Assembly: GCA_900104565.1 (NCBI GenBank)
Contig: LT629952.1
Span: 434,001 to 498,000 of the forward strand
DNA: 64,000 bases
Direction of reading: 5' to 3'
Origin: Ruminococcaceae bacterium Marseille-P2935
Lineage (GTDB): Bacteria > Bacillota > Clostridia > Oscillospirales > Ruminococcaceae
Within the stretch, counting starts at the first letter, position 1; the number at the start of each line of letters is the position of its first letter. Of the stretch, positions 63,265-64,000 are shown piece by piece. Below the pieces are notes generated by a model. The model saw only the letters and a list, made by a program, of their open reading frames with translations, had not been told where the DNA came from and made no database searches. Position numbers and translations under genes: made by a program.

Positions 63265-63993
63265 CTATACCAAACGTTCCAATTCCCTTTTCAGTCGTTT
63301 AATAATGCGCTTTTCTAATCTAGAGATGTAAGACTGTGATATGCCAATAATATCAGCAACCTCTTTTTGGGTTTTTTCTTCTCCGTCTAATAAACCAAAA
63401 CGAAGCTGCATAATTAACCTTTCACGTTCGTTAAGGCGGTTAACGGCATCGATCAGTAAGCCTTTCTCAATATCCTGCTCGATCCCCTGATTTACGGTGT
63501 CACTATCTGTTCCCAAAATATCAGAAAGCAGCAGTTCATTTCCATCCCAATCAATATTTAACGGTTCATCAATAGAAACCTCATGTTTTTGTGATTGGAA
63601 TTTACGCAAATACATTAAAATTTCATTTTCTATACACCGTGAAGCATAGGTAGCCAGTTTAATATTCCGTTTGGGGCAGAATGTGTTTACTGCTTTTATT
63701 AATCCAATGGTACCAATCGAAATCAAGTCTTCCACACACACACCTGTAGATTCAAATTTTTTTGCTATGTATACAACTAATCGCAGGTTATGAACAATCA
63801 AAGTTTGTTTTGCCTCGTCATCCTTATCCTCCAGTTTTACAAATACAATCGCTTCTTCCTCTTGGGTCAGCGGCGGGGGCAGAGTTTCTGGCCCGTTGAT
63901 ATAATATATCTTATCCTCTCCAATAATCTGGCATAGTAGCTCCTTTAGCCAGATTATCACAATATTTTTCCCTGTCCCTACTCGCTGTTTCAT
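63265..63993 (-). CDS. sigE: RNA polymerase sporulation sigma factor SigE (pro-form)
   Basis: A 242-aa sigma factor with the hydrophobic pro-sequence ([38 protein letters not shown]; membrane-contact stretch then processing region), region 2 ([37 protein letters not shown]) and region 4 ([29 protein letters not shown]). It directs early mother-cell genes and would read the cwlD promoter at 14092-14122. SpoIIGA, its protease, would normally be upstream, beyond the window. Start near the window edge; ribosome site not visible. Confidence 0.96.
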   Translation of the reverse strand: MKQRVGTGKNIVIIWLKELLCQIIGEDKIYYINGPETLPPPLTQEEEAIVFVKLEDKDDEAKQTLIVHNLRLVVYIAKKFESTGVCVEDLISIGTIGLIKAVNTFCPKRNIKLATYASRCIENEILMYLRKFQSQKHEVSIDEPLNIDWDGNELLLSDILGTDSDTVNQGIEQDIEKGLLIDAVNRLNERERLIMQLRFGLLDGEEKTQKEVADIIGISQSYISRLEKRIIKRLKRELERLV

Positions 63994-64000
63994 AGTGTCA

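Overview
The window comes from a low-to-moderate GC, endospore-forming Firmicute of class Clostridia. Evidence: sigE, sigG, split cwlD and a YlmC/YmxH gene, a PolC-type polymerase, DivIVA/SepF division genes, a strictly anaerobic flavodiiron/rubredoxin pair, and strong Shine-Dalgarno sites with frequent TTG/GTG starts. Gene order (ylm cluster to ileS, lspA and rluD; mutS-mutL-miaA; split transketolase) suggests the Oscillospiraceae/Ruminococcaceae side, but that is inference. Nearly all genes lie on the minus strand.

Region 1 (1-4820) is a tandem array of a 2,906-bp circularly permuted unit. The unit has an HUH rolling-circle Rep, a probable OB-fold ssDNA-binding protein, small proteins, and an XRE repressor divergent from the operon across a palindromic operator. 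One complete unit (1915-4820) and 1,914 bp of the preceding one are present. Content and layout recall RS1, the satellite of filamentous phage CTX-phi, although no capsid or Zot gene is visible here.

Region 2 (5453-9616) holds an ABC permease plus membrane-fusion protein with no adjacent ATPase, a tiny Cys-rich protein and radA.

Region 3 (9621-14041) is the main find. The cortex amidase gene cwlD is cut in two within the codons for its zinc-binding DPGHGG motif by a 3,698-bp element. The ends of the element share a 20-bp near-identical core. Removing it regenerates a 240-codon cwlD in frame with all catalytic residues. The element encodes a large serine recombinase beside one end, a 49-aa candidate accessory protein, and a CPA2 antiporter with a PII-like partner. 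Sequences resembling mother-cell sigma-E promoters precede both cwlD and the recombinase unit, whereas the antiporter unit has a sigma-A-type promoter. This is what a skin-like, developmentally excised intervening element should look like.

Region 4 (14321-45176) has five tRNAs (Val, Asp, Phe, Gly, Cys), ComEA, split transketolase, a HAD phosphatase, rluD-lspA-ileS-divIVA-ylmH-sepF-yggS-HlyD-like, miaA-mutL-mutS-ylbF-miaB, flavodiiron protein with rubredoxin, uvrA-uvrB, a YyaL-type protein and a ferredoxin. A possible plus-strand small structured RNA lies between miaB and fprA.

Region 5 (45492-64000) has radC, a 90-bp palindromic tandem repeat carrying extended -10 boxes, an RluA-type synthase, and the conserved housekeeping series sigE-btpA-sigG-ylmC-rpsB-tsf-pyrH-frr-uppS-cdsA-dxr-rseP-ispG-polC (minus strand).
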